A DNA stretch of 21,194 nucleotides from Methylotenera_A sp040387035 (lineage in GTDB: Bacteria > Pseudomonadota > Gammaproteobacteria > Burkholderiales > Methylophilaceae): contig JAZKEN010000099.1 of the NCBI GenBank assembly GCA_040387035.1, forward strand, positions 1 through 21,194, in the 5' to 3' direction. The notes under the pieces were generated by a model. That model made no database searches. It saw only the letters and a program-made list of their open reading frames with translations, and was not told the DNA's origin. Below, piece after piece: positions 7,128 to 15,123 of this stretch (the stretch's first letter is position 1; every line of letters begins with the position of its first letter). Position numbers and translations under genes: made by a program.

Positions 7128-8402
7128 CAGTGCTTCACGGCGATTCTCTGGTTTGGCTAATAATAAGTGAACATCACCCAATGCGCGCTCAGCAAAACCA
7201 CCTTCGCAGTAGCATAAATAGAATTCCCACATCTTGATAAACTCTTCGGAATAGCCCAACCGGCGCACTTGATCGATATGCGCAAAAAAGTTATCACGCC
7301 AGGCAGCCAAAGTGATGGCGTAATGCGGGCCTATATCTTCGCAATCAAATAAACGCAAGTCACTGGTTTTGGTGATGCTATTCAGCATGGCCGTATTCGA
7401 TGGGATGCATGAACCCGGGAAAATATAGCGTTGAATAAAATCCACACTGTTCTTGGCAGACTCAAAACGCTGGTCTGCAATGGTGATGGCCTGAACCAAT
7501 GCCAAGCCATCGGGTTTGAGCAGCTTGCCGACTTTGGCAAAGTAGGTATCGTAATATTGATGGCCCACCGCTTCCACCATTTCAATTGAAACTAATTTAT
7601 CAAATTGTCCTTGTAAGTCCCTGTAATCATTTAATAAAACGGTAATTACCGAGTCCAGATTAGCAGCTTTTACACGCTCTACCGCCAGTGCGTATTGCTG
7701 CTTTGAGATAGTCGTGGTGGTGACTTTGCAGCCGTAATGCCTGGCGGCATAAATGGCAAAACCACCCCAGCCGGTACCGATTTCCACCACATGGTCAGTC
7801 GTTTTCAGATCCAACTTATCGCAAATGACTTTTAATTTTTTAAGTGAGGCCGCCTCCAGGCTGCTATCGCTGGTTTCAAAGATGCCGGACGAATACATCA
7901 TGGTAGGGTCTAGCCATAATTTAAAAAAGTCATTGCCCAAATCATAGTGCGCGGCAATATTCTTGCGGCTGCCTTCGGTGGTGTTGCTATTGAGCCAATG
8001 CAGTACTTTCATCAGTGGCTTGGTTGCCCACTGGTAGCCACCTTCCAATGTGTCCATCACCGATTGATTCACGCACATCAGCCGAATCACATTGGTCAGG
8101 TTATCCGTGGTCCAGTAGCCCAGCATATAGGCTTCACCGGCGCCAATGCTGCCGCCAAATGCAATCTCGCCATAAAAACGGGCATCGTGTACCACAATGG
8201 TGGCTTTGATGCAGTCAGAGTGGCCAAACCCATATCTCTCATGCGCATCGATAATGCTTAAACGACCAGTTTGAAGCTGGTTCAGGCGCTTGAGAATCTG
8301 CGCTTTAGCGAAACTTGCCACCCACTTAGAGCGGCTCTTCTGTTTAAGCCCTGTGGTCAATGTCTCTTGCACAAGCGATGTACTGTTGGTTGTAGTATTC
8401 AT
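7122..8402 (-). CDS. Cyclopropane-fatty-acyl-phospholipid synthase family methyltransferase (copy 1)
   Basis: SAM-dependent enzyme of the Cfa/mycolic acid cyclopropane synthase family, 426 residues, expected to transfer a methyl or methylene group to double bonds of phospholipid acyl chains at the inner membrane. The N-terminal domain (about 40-145) is the Cfa-type lipid-binding part. The catalytic domain has HYDLGNDFFKLWLD (about 152-165), the SAM motif VEIGTGWGGFA (about 206-216), SIEMVEAVG (about 272-280), and FIQRYIFPGSCIPS (about 322-335). Two positions that bind the bicarbonate cofactor in E. coli Cfa differ: the Cys139 position reads Ser172 and the His266 position Gln304, while Glu (277) and Ile (306) are kept. 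That fits a methylating, UfaM-like or plain uncharacterised subgroup as well as a true cyclopropane synthase. It is the last gene of the ECF cluster, 74 bases after the DUF1365 gene. Confidence 0.85.
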   Translation of the reverse strand: MNTTTNSTSLVQETLTTGLKQKSRSKWVASFAKAQILKRLNQLQTGRLSIIDAHERYGFGHSDCIKATIVVHDARFYGEIAFGGSIGAGEAYMLGYWTTDNLTNVIRLMCVNQSVMDTLEGGYQWATKPLMKVLHWLNSNTTEGSRKNIAAHYDLGNDFFKLWLDPTMMYSSGIFETSDSSLEAASLKKLKVICDKLDLKTTDHVVEIGTGWGGFAIYAARHYGCKVTTTTISKQQYALAVERVKAANLDSVITVLLNDYRDLQGQFDKLVSIEMVEAVGHQYYDTYFAKVGKLLKPDGLALVQAITIADQRFESAKNSVDFIQRYIFPGSCIPSNTAMLNSITKTSDLRLFDCEDIGPHYAITLAAWRDNFFAHIDQVRRLGYSEEFIKMWEFYLCYCEGGFAERALGDVHLLLAKPENRREALV

Positions 8403-8476
8403 AAGGCTTTATACGCTACTCTCTATGGTTCAGATTCAAGATAAATGCTGATGGTGCAGGGGCTTCTAAAAGATTG

Positions 8477-9241
8477 TTAACGGACAGGATGAGGATAAAA
8501 GGGCACGCGTTTTAACCATAATTTAAGCGCATTCCAATAAATCGCCACTACCACTTTGACTGTCATCAACGGATACCGGATCAATAGCCAATTCAGTGCC
8601 GATTGAGTGATTTCCTGGCGCTGTAAAGCCAGAGTTGCTTTAAAAACCTGCTGGTTATTTTGCAGATTTTTCATATGCACCAATAGCTGATTGCCTTGTA
8701 GCTTAAATGCCCAGTCGTATTCAATATCCATGGGCATAAAAGGCGATACATGAAAATCTTTATGCAATTTAAATACAGTGATTTCGCCATTTTTTATGGG
8801 TTTAACTAGCTTTTCTTTTGCATAATCATGCACATAGGCATAGTTTTCACCCCATGGCGTATTGGTGATATGGGTCACGATAGCTTGTAGCGTGCTGCCG
8901 TCTACTTCAAAACAATAGTAAAAACTGACAGGGTTAAAGCAATGCCCAAAATAGCGCATATTGGTGAGCAAGCGGATGGCTCCTCGTGGCGCTTGGCCTG
9001 TGGCCGTCGTGATTAGATCCGTAATCTCTGCTTTAAGGGGTTTTGCCGGGTCGCCGTAATAATCTGCCCGCTTAAATTGTGCGATATTGGATTTTTCCAG
9101 TGACCAAAAACGGTGCTGCTTGAAAAGCTGCGGCAGTTCATCCAGATCGATATACATCATGAATACGTTATATCGAAAACCATGCGCTTTAGGCGAGTAG
9201 CGTTGGTGATCGACCCAGCCTTTGTAGATGGCGCTATTCAA
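8477..9241 (-). CDS. DUF1365 family protein
   Basis: 254 residues matching the DUF1365 family: an N-terminal YSPKAHGFRYNVFMMYIDLDEL, then NMRYFGHCFNPVSFYYCF (about 93-110), THITNTPWGENYAY and HKDFHVSPFMPMDIEY. Biochemical function is not established. In many proteobacteria the gene is adjacent to a COG2907 flavoprotein and a Cfa-like methyltransferase, exactly as here, so a role in modifying acyl chains is inferred. It starts 2 bases after the stop of the flavoprotein gene, indicating translational coupling. A hydrophobic segment near the C-terminus (YPLMTVKVVVAIYWNAL) could associate with the membrane. Confidence 0.85.
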   Translation of the reverse strand: MNSAIYKGWVDHQRYSPKAHGFRYNVFMMYIDLDELPQLFKQHRFWSLEKSNIAQFKRADYYGDPAKPLKAEITDLITTATGQAPRGAIRLLTNMRYFGHCFNPVSFYYCFEVDGSTLQAIVTHITNTPWGENYAYVHDYAKEKLVKPIKNGEITVFKLHKDFHVSPFMPMDIEYDWAFKLQGNQLLVHMKNLQNNQQVFKATLALQRQEITQSALNWLLIRYPLMTVKVVVAIYWNALKLWLKRVPFYPHPVR

Positions 9242-9243
9242 GC

Positions 9244-10500
9244 TTATGCACTCTGGGTGGTATGGGTTCTAAAGTGCGCCAGGGCAGTTAATGCGCTGGC
9301 CACGCCATCTTCATGAAAGCCGTTAAGCCAATAGGCGCCCGCATAGCCGGTCAGGTTAGGCCCGCTGATCTCAGCATGCCTGGCTTGCGCGGCTACGCCC
9401 GCCAGGGTGTAAACAGGGTGCGTATATTTAAGGCGCTTGATGACTTTAGCCGGGTTGATAAAATCGGTATGGTTTAGCGTCACCAGGATCGGTTCTGGTG
9501 ATTGAATATTTTGTAGAATATTCATATTGTAGGTCACTTGTACCTTATCGGATGGCTTGGCTGTTACATGGTAATTCCACGCCGCCCAGGCCAATTTGCG
9601 TTTGGGCAACAGGCTGGCATCGTGGTGCAAATACACGGTATTTTCCTGATAAGGAATCGCCCCTAAAATATCACGCTCCAGCGCTGTTGCATCATTACTC
9701 AATATTTTCAATGCCTGGTCGCTATGGCAGGCAAAAAATACGTAATCAAAAGTTTGTTCTTCGCCGTCTTGCGGCTTGATTTTGACTGAGTTTTTGAGGC
9801 GACGTACACTTTCAATTGGTGTGTTAAGTTTGATGTTGAATTTAAAATCTTCGGTTAGTTTTTCAACATACCTGGCCGAGCCGCCAGTAATGGTGCGCCA
9901 TTGCGGCCTGTTGTTCACTGTCAGCATGCCGTGGTGGTGAAAGAATCGTACCAGGAAGCGTGCAGGGAAATCCAGCATCTGTGCCGCATCGGTAGACCAA
10001 ATGGCCGCGCCCATCGGCAGGATATAGTTGTTGATAAAAGCAGGCTTATAGTGGTTTTGTGCCAGATAATCGCCTAATTTAATCTCGCTATTGCTTTCTA
10101 GTAAAGCCAAAGACTGTTTGTTAAAACGCAGGATGTCGCGAATCATGCCATAAAAGCCGGGCTTGAAAAAATTGCGGCGCTGCGCGAACAGGCTATTTAA
10201 AGTGGTGCCGTTGTATTCAAGCCCTGTTAATTCATTGTGTACACTAAAGCTCATCTGGCTTGGCTGCCAGGCCACTTTTTGCGCATCCAGCATTTCAATA
10301 AAGTGCGGATAGGTACGGTCGTTAAACACAATAAAACCGGTGTCTACCGCATAGTTCTTACCCATCAATTCAATATTATGGGTATGCGTATGGCCGCCAA
10401 TATGGCTATTGGCTTCAAACATGGTGATGTCGTGCGTTTGGTGTAGATGATGGGCGATGATGTTGCCGGCGATGCCGCTGCCGATGATGGCTACTTTCAA
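9244..10500 (-). CDS. FAD/NAD(P)-binding oxidoreductase, COG2907 type
   Basis: 418 residues of the amine-oxidase-like flavoprotein fold. The N-terminus has the Rossmann FAD motif VAIIGSGIAGNIIAHHL (about 3-19), an acidic FE at the end of strand 2, then HIGGHTHTH (about 37-45). DTGFIVFNDRTYPHF and a C-terminal GPNLTGYAGAYWLNGFHEDGVASALTAL (FAD-ribityl contact region) follow. Family members are annotated as predicted NAD/FAD-binding proteins and are neighbours of Cfa-like enzymes. A saturase, desaturase or oxidase acting on acyl chains is inferred, not shown. It starts 25 bases downstream of the desaturase stop and is coupled to the DUF1365 gene. Confidence 0.85.
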   Translation of the reverse strand: MKVAIIGSGIAGNIIAHHLHQTHDITMFEANSHIGGHTHTHNIELMGKNYAVDTGFIVFNDRTYPHFIEMLDAQKVAWQPSQMSFSVHNELTGLEYNGTTLNSLFAQRRNFFKPGFYGMIRDILRFNKQSLALLESNSEIKLGDYLAQNHYKPAFINNYILPMGAAIWSTDAAQMLDFPARFLVRFFHHHGMLTVNNRPQWRTITGGSARYVEKLTEDFKFNIKLNTPIESVRRLKNSVKIKPQDGEEQTFDYVFFACHSDQALKILSNDATALERDILGAIPYQENTVYLHHDASLLPKRKLAWAAWNYHVTAKPSDKVQVTYNMNILQNIQSPEPILVTLNHTDFINPAKVIKRLKYTHPVYTLAGVAAQARHAEISGPNLTGYAGAYWLNGFHEDGVASALTALAHFRTHTTQSA

Positions 10501-10525
10501 TTGAACAACTTTCCTGAGCTAATGG

Positions 10526-11464
10526 TTAGGTTTTGTATTGTTTGGATTCACGAATCTCTTTAGGCACTTTGCGTAAATTCCAGATTAGACCCAAAGCCGA
10601 CAAAACACGCAAACCGTAGTAGGTGAAATCGATTTCCCACCAGTAAAAGCCCTGGCTGGCAGAACCCGGGTAGTGATGGTGGTTATTATGCCAGCCTTCA
10701 CCCAAGGTCAATATGGCAATCAAGAAATTATTGCGGCTATGGTCACGCGTGGCATAGCGGCGCTTGCCCCAGGTGTGCGCCAGTGAATTGACACTAAAGG
10801 TGGCGTGGTACAGCGCTACCGTCGAAATCACAAAGCCCCATACCAGCAGCTGCCAGCCATCGGTTTCCAGGCTAGGAGCATATTGCTCCAGCAGCATGCC
10901 TAAGGCAAAAATACCAATAGCAAAGATGGTCGGGATCAACACGTCAAAACGATCCAGGAATCGCAATTCAGGAAATTTCGCCAGCTCTTTTACCCGATCG
11001 AACTGGGTGTGGAAATTGGTGCGGGATAAAAACCAGCCTATATGACTCCATAGAAAACCATGCTGCACAGGGGAGTGCGCATCATTTTCTTCATCTGAGT
11101 GGCTATGATGGTTGCGATGATGCGCCGCCCACCATAATGGGCCACGTTGCACAGCTGTTGCACCTATAACGGCGAATATAAATTGCCCAAAACGGCTGGT
11201 TTGAAAAGCTTTGTGTGAGAAATAACGGTGGTAAAAGCCAGTGATCGCAAACATCCTGATGGCATATAAACTCACGGCAAAGATGATTGCGAACGCACTG
11301 TAGCCCACCCAGAACAAGCCAAAGCAAGCCAGGTGCATGGCAACAAAAGGGATAACCCGCCAGTAGTCTATGCGATGCTCTTGCTCTGGATCTGGGCTTT
11401 CAGATAAGGCATCGTTATCCAGCCAGCCGCTGATGATACTTAAAAAATGCAGTTTAGTAGACAT
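10526..11464 (-). CDS. Membrane fatty acid desaturase (delta-9 / acyl-CoA desaturase-like)
   Basis: Di-iron integral-membrane desaturase, 312 residues, which would introduce a cis double bond into an acyl chain with O2 and an electron donor. All three histidine boxes are present: HRYFSH (79-84), HRNHH (116-120) and HNNHH (259-263). Four hydrophobic segments lie around 36-55, 57-75, 175-192 and 203-222. The WWAAHHRNHHSHSDEENDAHSP stretch is typical of the delta-9 type. Its product could provide the unsaturated substrate for the two Cfa-like methyltransferases of the same operon. It begins 2 bases after the lipocalin stop. Regiochemistry, and whether the substrate is acyl-CoA or acyl-lipid, cannot be read. 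Confidence 0.88.
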   Translation of the reverse strand: MSTKLHFLSIISGWLDNDALSESPDPEQEHRIDYWRVIPFVAMHLACFGLFWVGYSAFAIIFAVSLYAIRMFAITGFYHRYFSHKAFQTSRFGQFIFAVIGATAVQRGPLWWAAHHRNHHSHSDEENDAHSPVQHGFLWSHIGWFLSRTNFHTQFDRVKELAKFPELRFLDRFDVLIPTIFAIGIFALGMLLEQYAPSLETDGWQLLVWGFVISTVALYHATFSVNSLAHTWGKRRYATRDHSRNNFLIAILTLGEGWHNNHHHYPGSASQGFYWWEIDFTYYGLRVLSALGLIWNLRKVPKEIRESKQYKT

Positions 11465-11466
11465 GT

Positions 11467-12036
11467 TTACTTAGACTTTTCGGGTCTGCCGGCTAGGCCA
11501 GTCCAGCTTTGTGGGACTTTGCGCAATTTAGCGGTGTCATATCCCAGGTTTTTTACAAATTGGGTCAGCTCTACGTATTTAGCGTCGTCAATTTGTGGTG
11601 TGCGTGCCATTATCCATACGTAATCGCGTGCATTACGCGCAATCACCGTATGCTGGTAGTTTTGATCCAGGTAGGCAATACGGTACTCTGCCTTGATAGG
11701 CCAGATAAACTGCATGCCCCATAAGGCATTGCCGGTGTCTTTTACTACAAAACCACGTGGCTTATAGGTTTTTAACGGGCCATCAAAAGCCCCTTTATAG
11801 TAGGTGAATGTGGTTGCAATGGTGCCATCTGCTTCCAGTTTGTATTTTTCAATCGCATTGTATGCTTGCGTTTCAATTGGGGTTGGAATCACCGCAATTA
11901 CATACCAGTCCCCCATAAAACGCGATAAATCAACTTGCTTTACAGTGGCTATCGTATCCATTTTTGTACCCGCACAGCCAGTGATTAACCAGCTAAATAA
12001 TATAAGAAGTAATACTTTAAGTTTAGTGTTTAACAT
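11467..12036 (-). CDS. Lipocalin (Blc-like) lipoprotein
   Basis: 189 residues with a lipoprotein signal: a hydrophobic stretch then LITGC, lipidated at Cys21. The +2 residue is Ala, so outer-membrane sorting is expected. The lipocalin GxW motif appears as MGDWYVIAVIP (about 41-51), followed by YKLEADGTIATTFTYYKG and the conserved YVWIMARTPQI near the end. Bacterial lipocalins such as Blc bind fatty acids or lysophospholipids and are stress-induced. In this operon it may carry or store lipids released during membrane remodelling. The gene is 6 bases after the DUF6134-like gene and 2 bases before the desaturase. Confidence 0.85.
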   Translation of the reverse strand: MLNTKLKVLLLILFSWLITGCAGTKMDTIATVKQVDLSRFMGDWYVIAVIPTPIETQAYNAIEKYKLEADGTIATTFTYYKGAFDGPLKTYKPRGFVVKDTGNALWGMQFIWPIKAEYRIAYLDQNYQHTVIARNARDYVWIMARTPQIDDAKYVELTQFVKNLGYDTAKLRKVPQSWTGLAGRPEKSK

Positions 12037-12042
12037 ATTGAA

Positions 12043-12693
12043 TTAAATTAATTTATAATGAATTGTGTAACCTTCTTGGGTAATGGATTTCAGCGCTACC
12101 CATTCGTTTTTAAGGTTATACCAAAGCTCAATGCTGAGCTTATTCTGGCCGTTTAAACTGCCCTTTAATTTGTAGTGCGTGGTGTCTACAGGTTTGCCTT
12201 TTACCGTAATGGTTTCTGGCGCCAGCTTTTCAAATTGTGTATCAAGGTATTCGGCATTTTGTGGGTTCAGCAATTTGGATTGCGTTAATATTTTTGGGTT
12301 CCAGTAGGCAAAAGTCATGGTGCAGCCGGCTAAGTTTTGTTTCTTTTTGCCATCAGACACTTCAAAGCCTGCGTCTTTTTGGGCACCTTTAACATGGGTA
12401 ACCACTTTATTCTCAATGGTATTGGCTTCCAGGCTGGCTAGGCAATCTTCTTTCCACTGTTCTTTGGCCGTGTGGTCATAGTTGTATGCTTCTATAAACA
12501 ATACTTTGACATTGAATTTCGCACGGCTAGTCAGCTGGCGATTCTGGTCTAAGTTAAAAGTATGTTTGCCGATTTTGCTTTTATCTAAAAAGACATCAAA
12601 TGCCCATTCTTCCGACAGTGCAGGGCTTGCAAATAATGCCGCAGCAGCACATGCAGCAAAATTAAATAGTAGTGCGGATTTGTATTGAAGCAT
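12043..12693 (-). CDS. Exported DUF6134-like protein
   Basis: 216 residues with a Sec signal peptide (hydrophobic 8-22, cleavage predicted after SPALS, about residue 27). The mature part is beta-rich, starts EEWAFDVFLDKSKIGKHTF, and includes LAGCTMTFAYWNPKILTQSKLLNPQNAEY and a closing VALKSITQEGYTIHYKLI. This matches my recollection of DUF6134 proteins that occur beside DUF1295 and lipocalin genes. The function is unknown; the overall look is of a periplasmic beta-barrel-like binding protein. Two cysteines in the mature chain could pair. It lies 27 bases after the DUF1295 gene. Confidence 0.7.
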   Translation of the reverse strand: MLQYKSALLFNFAACAAAALFASPALSEEWAFDVFLDKSKIGKHTFNLDQNRQLTSRAKFNVKVLFIEAYNYDHTAKEQWKEDCLASLEANTIENKVVTHVKGAQKDAGFEVSDGKKKQNLAGCTMTFAYWNPKILTQSKLLNPQNAEYLDTQFEKLAPETITVKGKPVDTTHYKLKGSLNGQNKLSIELWYNLKNEWVALKSITQEGYTIHYKLI

Positions 12694-12720
12694 GAGGCCC
12701 TCGAAATGTGATTTTTAGAA

Positions 12721-13494
12721 CTAACTTTTAGGCAAGCCAGGTATAAAGCTATTCGTCGTTTTGATATAGGCAACGTAATCCGGTCTACGTTCAGAAATAT
12801 CTTTTTCCAGCAGGCTAACGCCACTTACTTTTAACAATAACAAAGTCATTAACAGTGGGGAAACAATCGCCCACCAGGCTCCGCCTGCCAAGGCGATCAG
12901 GTAAAAGCCCCACCATACGCAACACTCACCAAAATAATTGGGATGGCGGCTATAGCGCCATAAACCAGTGTCCAGCACTTTGCCTTTGTTATGTGGATGG
13001 GCTTTAAATTGGCTAAGCTGCCAATCCGCAACAGCTTCCCAGCAAAAGCCAAATACAAACAAAACACAACCCAGGTAATCCAGCGCGTTGATTGGTGCAT
13101 TAGAGTCAATGGCACCGTATAAGGAGAGTGAAATAATCCAGGCCAGCACGCCTTGAAAACCAAAGACAATGTAAATACTTTTTAGCCAGAAATGCGGCTC
13201 ATTATTCTGCCGAATCGCCTGGTAACGTTGATCTTCATGCGGGCCCCAATTTCGCCAGCTCAGATAGGCACATAGGCGTATGGCCCAAATCGATACTAAT
13301 GTAAGCACTAAAAAAATGCGTACTGAGCTATCAAACACAAACAGGGCGCTGGTAAAGCCGGCGAGCACGAAAAACAGGCTCCACATGCTATCCACATGCG
13401 TCACATTGTCACGGATCAAGCTCAGCATCCAGCCCAGCAGCGCAAACAGGCCAATGGCGACCAAGCTATAAAGATAAATAGACCAATTGAACAT
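12721..13494 (-). CDS. DUF1295 family membrane protein (steroid 5-alpha-reductase / ICMT fold)
   Basis: 257 residues with about seven hydrophobic helices and the C-terminal signature RYSRHPNYFGECCVWWGFYL (about 180-199), followed by ISERRPDYVAYIKTTNSFIP. The signature is shared by steroid 5-alpha reductase-like and isoprenylcysteine methyltransferase-like enzymes, where it binds NADPH or SAM. In this setting a reductase or methyltransferase for a lipid substrate is plausible, but the substrate is unknown. It starts 2 bases after the DUF2878 stop, consistent with coupling. Confidence 0.82.
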   Translation of the reverse strand: MFNWSIYLYSLVAIGLFALLGWMLSLIRDNVTHVDSMWSLFFVLAGFTSALFVFDSSVRIFLVLTLVSIWAIRLCAYLSWRNWGPHEDQRYQAIRQNNEPHFWLKSIYIVFGFQGVLAWIISLSLYGAIDSNAPINALDYLGCVLFVFGFCWEAVADWQLSQFKAHPHNKGKVLDTGLWRYSRHPNYFGECCVWWGFYLIALAGGAWWAIVSPLLMTLLLLKVSGVSLLEKDISERRPDYVAYIKTTNSFIPGLPKS

Positions 13495-13496
13495 AT

Positions 13497-14018
13497 TTAT
13501 TGTGAAAACCCATCAAATTTTTCAGATAATTTCAATAACAAGGGCGTTAAGATGGCCCAGCCAAGGCTTAATGCAATATAACTAACTGGTAAATGGTTTA
13601 AGGTCACCGCCCCCAGTTTTTCTGCGCCCATATAAGCCAGCGGGCCGCCAATGGCACCAAATAGAACGGCAATTAACCTGCGCCCGCGCATCCAGCTTAA
13701 GCTCACGTTCAATACCGTTACAAACTCAGCCCACAGTGCCAGTATCCACACAGGAACCAAATAATCAGCCCAGCCGTGCGCCTGGTAAGTAATCAGCTGG
13801 TGATTGAGCATGATTTGGTCAAAAACCCCGCCAATTACAAGTGCTATCAATAGTAATTGCACTTCTTTTTTAGCTTGCCTGGCTTGCATTAAATGCCAGA
13901 TTACAATTGCGATCACCGTTGCAACCCCCAACAAGGGCATTTGCCTGGCTGCGCCTAATACACAGGCAAACCAGCCTATTTGAAATAGCACAAAATTGAT
14001 AAGCACGCGCGGCTGCAT
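13497..14018 (-). CDS. DUF2878 integral membrane protein
   Basis: 173 residues made of about five or six hydrophobic helices. NFVLFQIGWFACVLGAA at the N-terminus, GVFDQIMLNHQLI in the middle and GAIGGPLAYMGAEKLGA near the end are the conserved features I associate with DUF2878. The function is unknown. The family is regularly found between Cfa-like methyltransferase and DUF1295 genes in ECF-controlled clusters, as here. It lies 6 bases after the methyltransferase gene. Confidence 0.78.
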   Translation of the reverse strand: MQPRVLINFVLFQIGWFACVLGAARQMPLLGVATVIAIVIWHLMQARQAKKEVQLLLIALVIGGVFDQIMLNHQLITYQAHGWADYLVPVWILALWAEFVTVLNVSLSWMRGRRLIAVLFGAIGGPLAYMGAEKLGAVTLNHLPVSYIALSLGWAILTPLLLKLSEKFDGFSQ

Positions 14019-14024
14019 GGCTAT

Positions 14025-15056
14025 CTATCTTTTTTCAAACAAGTAGTGCGTCACCCACCATTCTTGACCATTGTTGTAACCAAATAATTCTGCGCAAGCC
14101 ATGTAAAACATGCGCCAGCGGTTACGCCACATTTCTACATCCTTATCACCATAAGTGGCTGCCAAAATCGGCGTAATAGCCTTGGTATTTTTATCCATAT
14201 TTTCCAGCCATGCATTGGCGGTTTTTTCATAATGCGTGCCATCCCAGCGCCAGCGCTGGATCAGCTTTAAATCATCCTGGAAATGCAAAGGCAAATCGTC
14301 GCTTGGCATAATGCCGCCGCTGAAAAAGAACTGGCTCATCCAGTCATCATCGGCCTTAACGTCAAATGCGTAGGGCGTATTGCGATGCACGAAAATATGC
14401 TTGAAAAATTTGCCTTTAGGTTTTAGCCAGCTGGCGACTTTGCCATACAGCACCTGGTAATTGCGCATATGTTCAAACATTTCAACGGATACCACGCGGT
14501 CATACTGGGCTGGCGCTTCAAAGCTATTCATATCAGCGGTGATAATGTTGATATTGGTCAAGCCGCGAGACCTGGCAGTATTCATAATGTATTCGCGCTG
14601 CGAATTGGAGTTGGATACGCCGGTAATGCTGGATTTTGGATAGTTGGCCGCCATCCAGAGCGATAAGGAACCCCAGCCACAGCCCAGCTCTAAAATCGCT
14701 TGCCCATCTTGCAAATCGGCATGATGACAGGTCTGGTTTAACGCTAACACTTCGGCGTCGTCTAAAGTCTGCGTATCCGGCATCCAAAAGCAGCTACTGT
14801 ACTTGCGGTTGATGCCCAGGCAGTAATGAAAAAAAGCAGCCGGCACTTCGTAGTGTTGGGCGTTGGCTAATTCTGGCACAGGTGCAATAGCGGCAGCGTT
14901 CATGCCCGCCACAAACTCTGTCAAATTGGCCATGCCGAGCTCACAGTTGCTGGCCGATATCTCCACCAAACGTTGCTTGACCAGCTGGCGAATCCCCTGG
15001 CGCACAATTGAATCAGGCAGGTTGCCTGATTCTGCTAATTTAATGGCTAAACCCAT
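14025..15056 (-). CDS. Cyclopropane synthase-like SAM methyltransferase (copy 2)
   Basis: 343 residues, shorter than copy 1 and lacking the classic Cfa N-terminal lipid-binding domain. It resembles the coclaurine N-methyltransferase/Cfa-like branch. Features: HYEVPAAFFHYCLG (about 68-81), SAM motif ILELGCGWGSLSLWMA (about 121-136), ITGVSNSNSQREYI (about 144-157), SVEMFEHMRNY (about 190-200), and a KHIFVHR segment that supplies a His near the bicarbonate-site position that copy 1 fills with Gln. The C-terminus has WRNRWRMFYMACAELFGYNNGQEW. The substrate is unknown, and a small amine, sterol-like lipid or acyl chain all fit. It is the first structural gene after the sigma/anti-sigma pair, separated by 67 AT-rich bases containing an inverted repeat. 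Confidence 0.83.
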   Translation of the reverse strand: MGLAIKLAESGNLPDSIVRQGIRQLVKQRLVEISASNCELGMANLTEFVAGMNAAAIAPVPELANAQHYEVPAAFFHYCLGINRKYSSCFWMPDTQTLDDAEVLALNQTCHHADLQDGQAILELGCGWGSLSLWMAANYPKSSITGVSNSNSQREYIMNTARSRGLTNINIITADMNSFEAPAQYDRVVSVEMFEHMRNYQVLYGKVASWLKPKGKFFKHIFVHRNTPYAFDVKADDDWMSQFFFSGGIMPSDDLPLHFQDDLKLIQRWRWDGTHYEKTANAWLENMDKNTKAITPILAATYGDKDVEMWRNRWRMFYMACAELFGYNNGQEWWVTHYLFEKR

Positions 15057-15083
15057 TTCTTTGATACTTTCTTTATAATTAAT

Positions 15084-15119
15084 AACTTAAATAAATTATT
15101 TAACCTAATTTATTAAGTT
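15084..15119. repeat. AT-rich inverted repeat between anti-sigma and methyltransferase genes
   Basis: AACTTAAATAAATTA (15084-15098) and TAATTTATTAAGTT (15106-15119) form a 14-base stem with one bulged A and a 7-base loop. The hairpin lies within the 67-base spacer upstream of methyltransferase copy 2. Neither flank on the minus strand has a U tract, so it is not a standard terminator. An operator, mRNA-processing site or 5'-UTR structure is more likely. Confidence 0.6.
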
Positions 15120-15123
15120 TATT

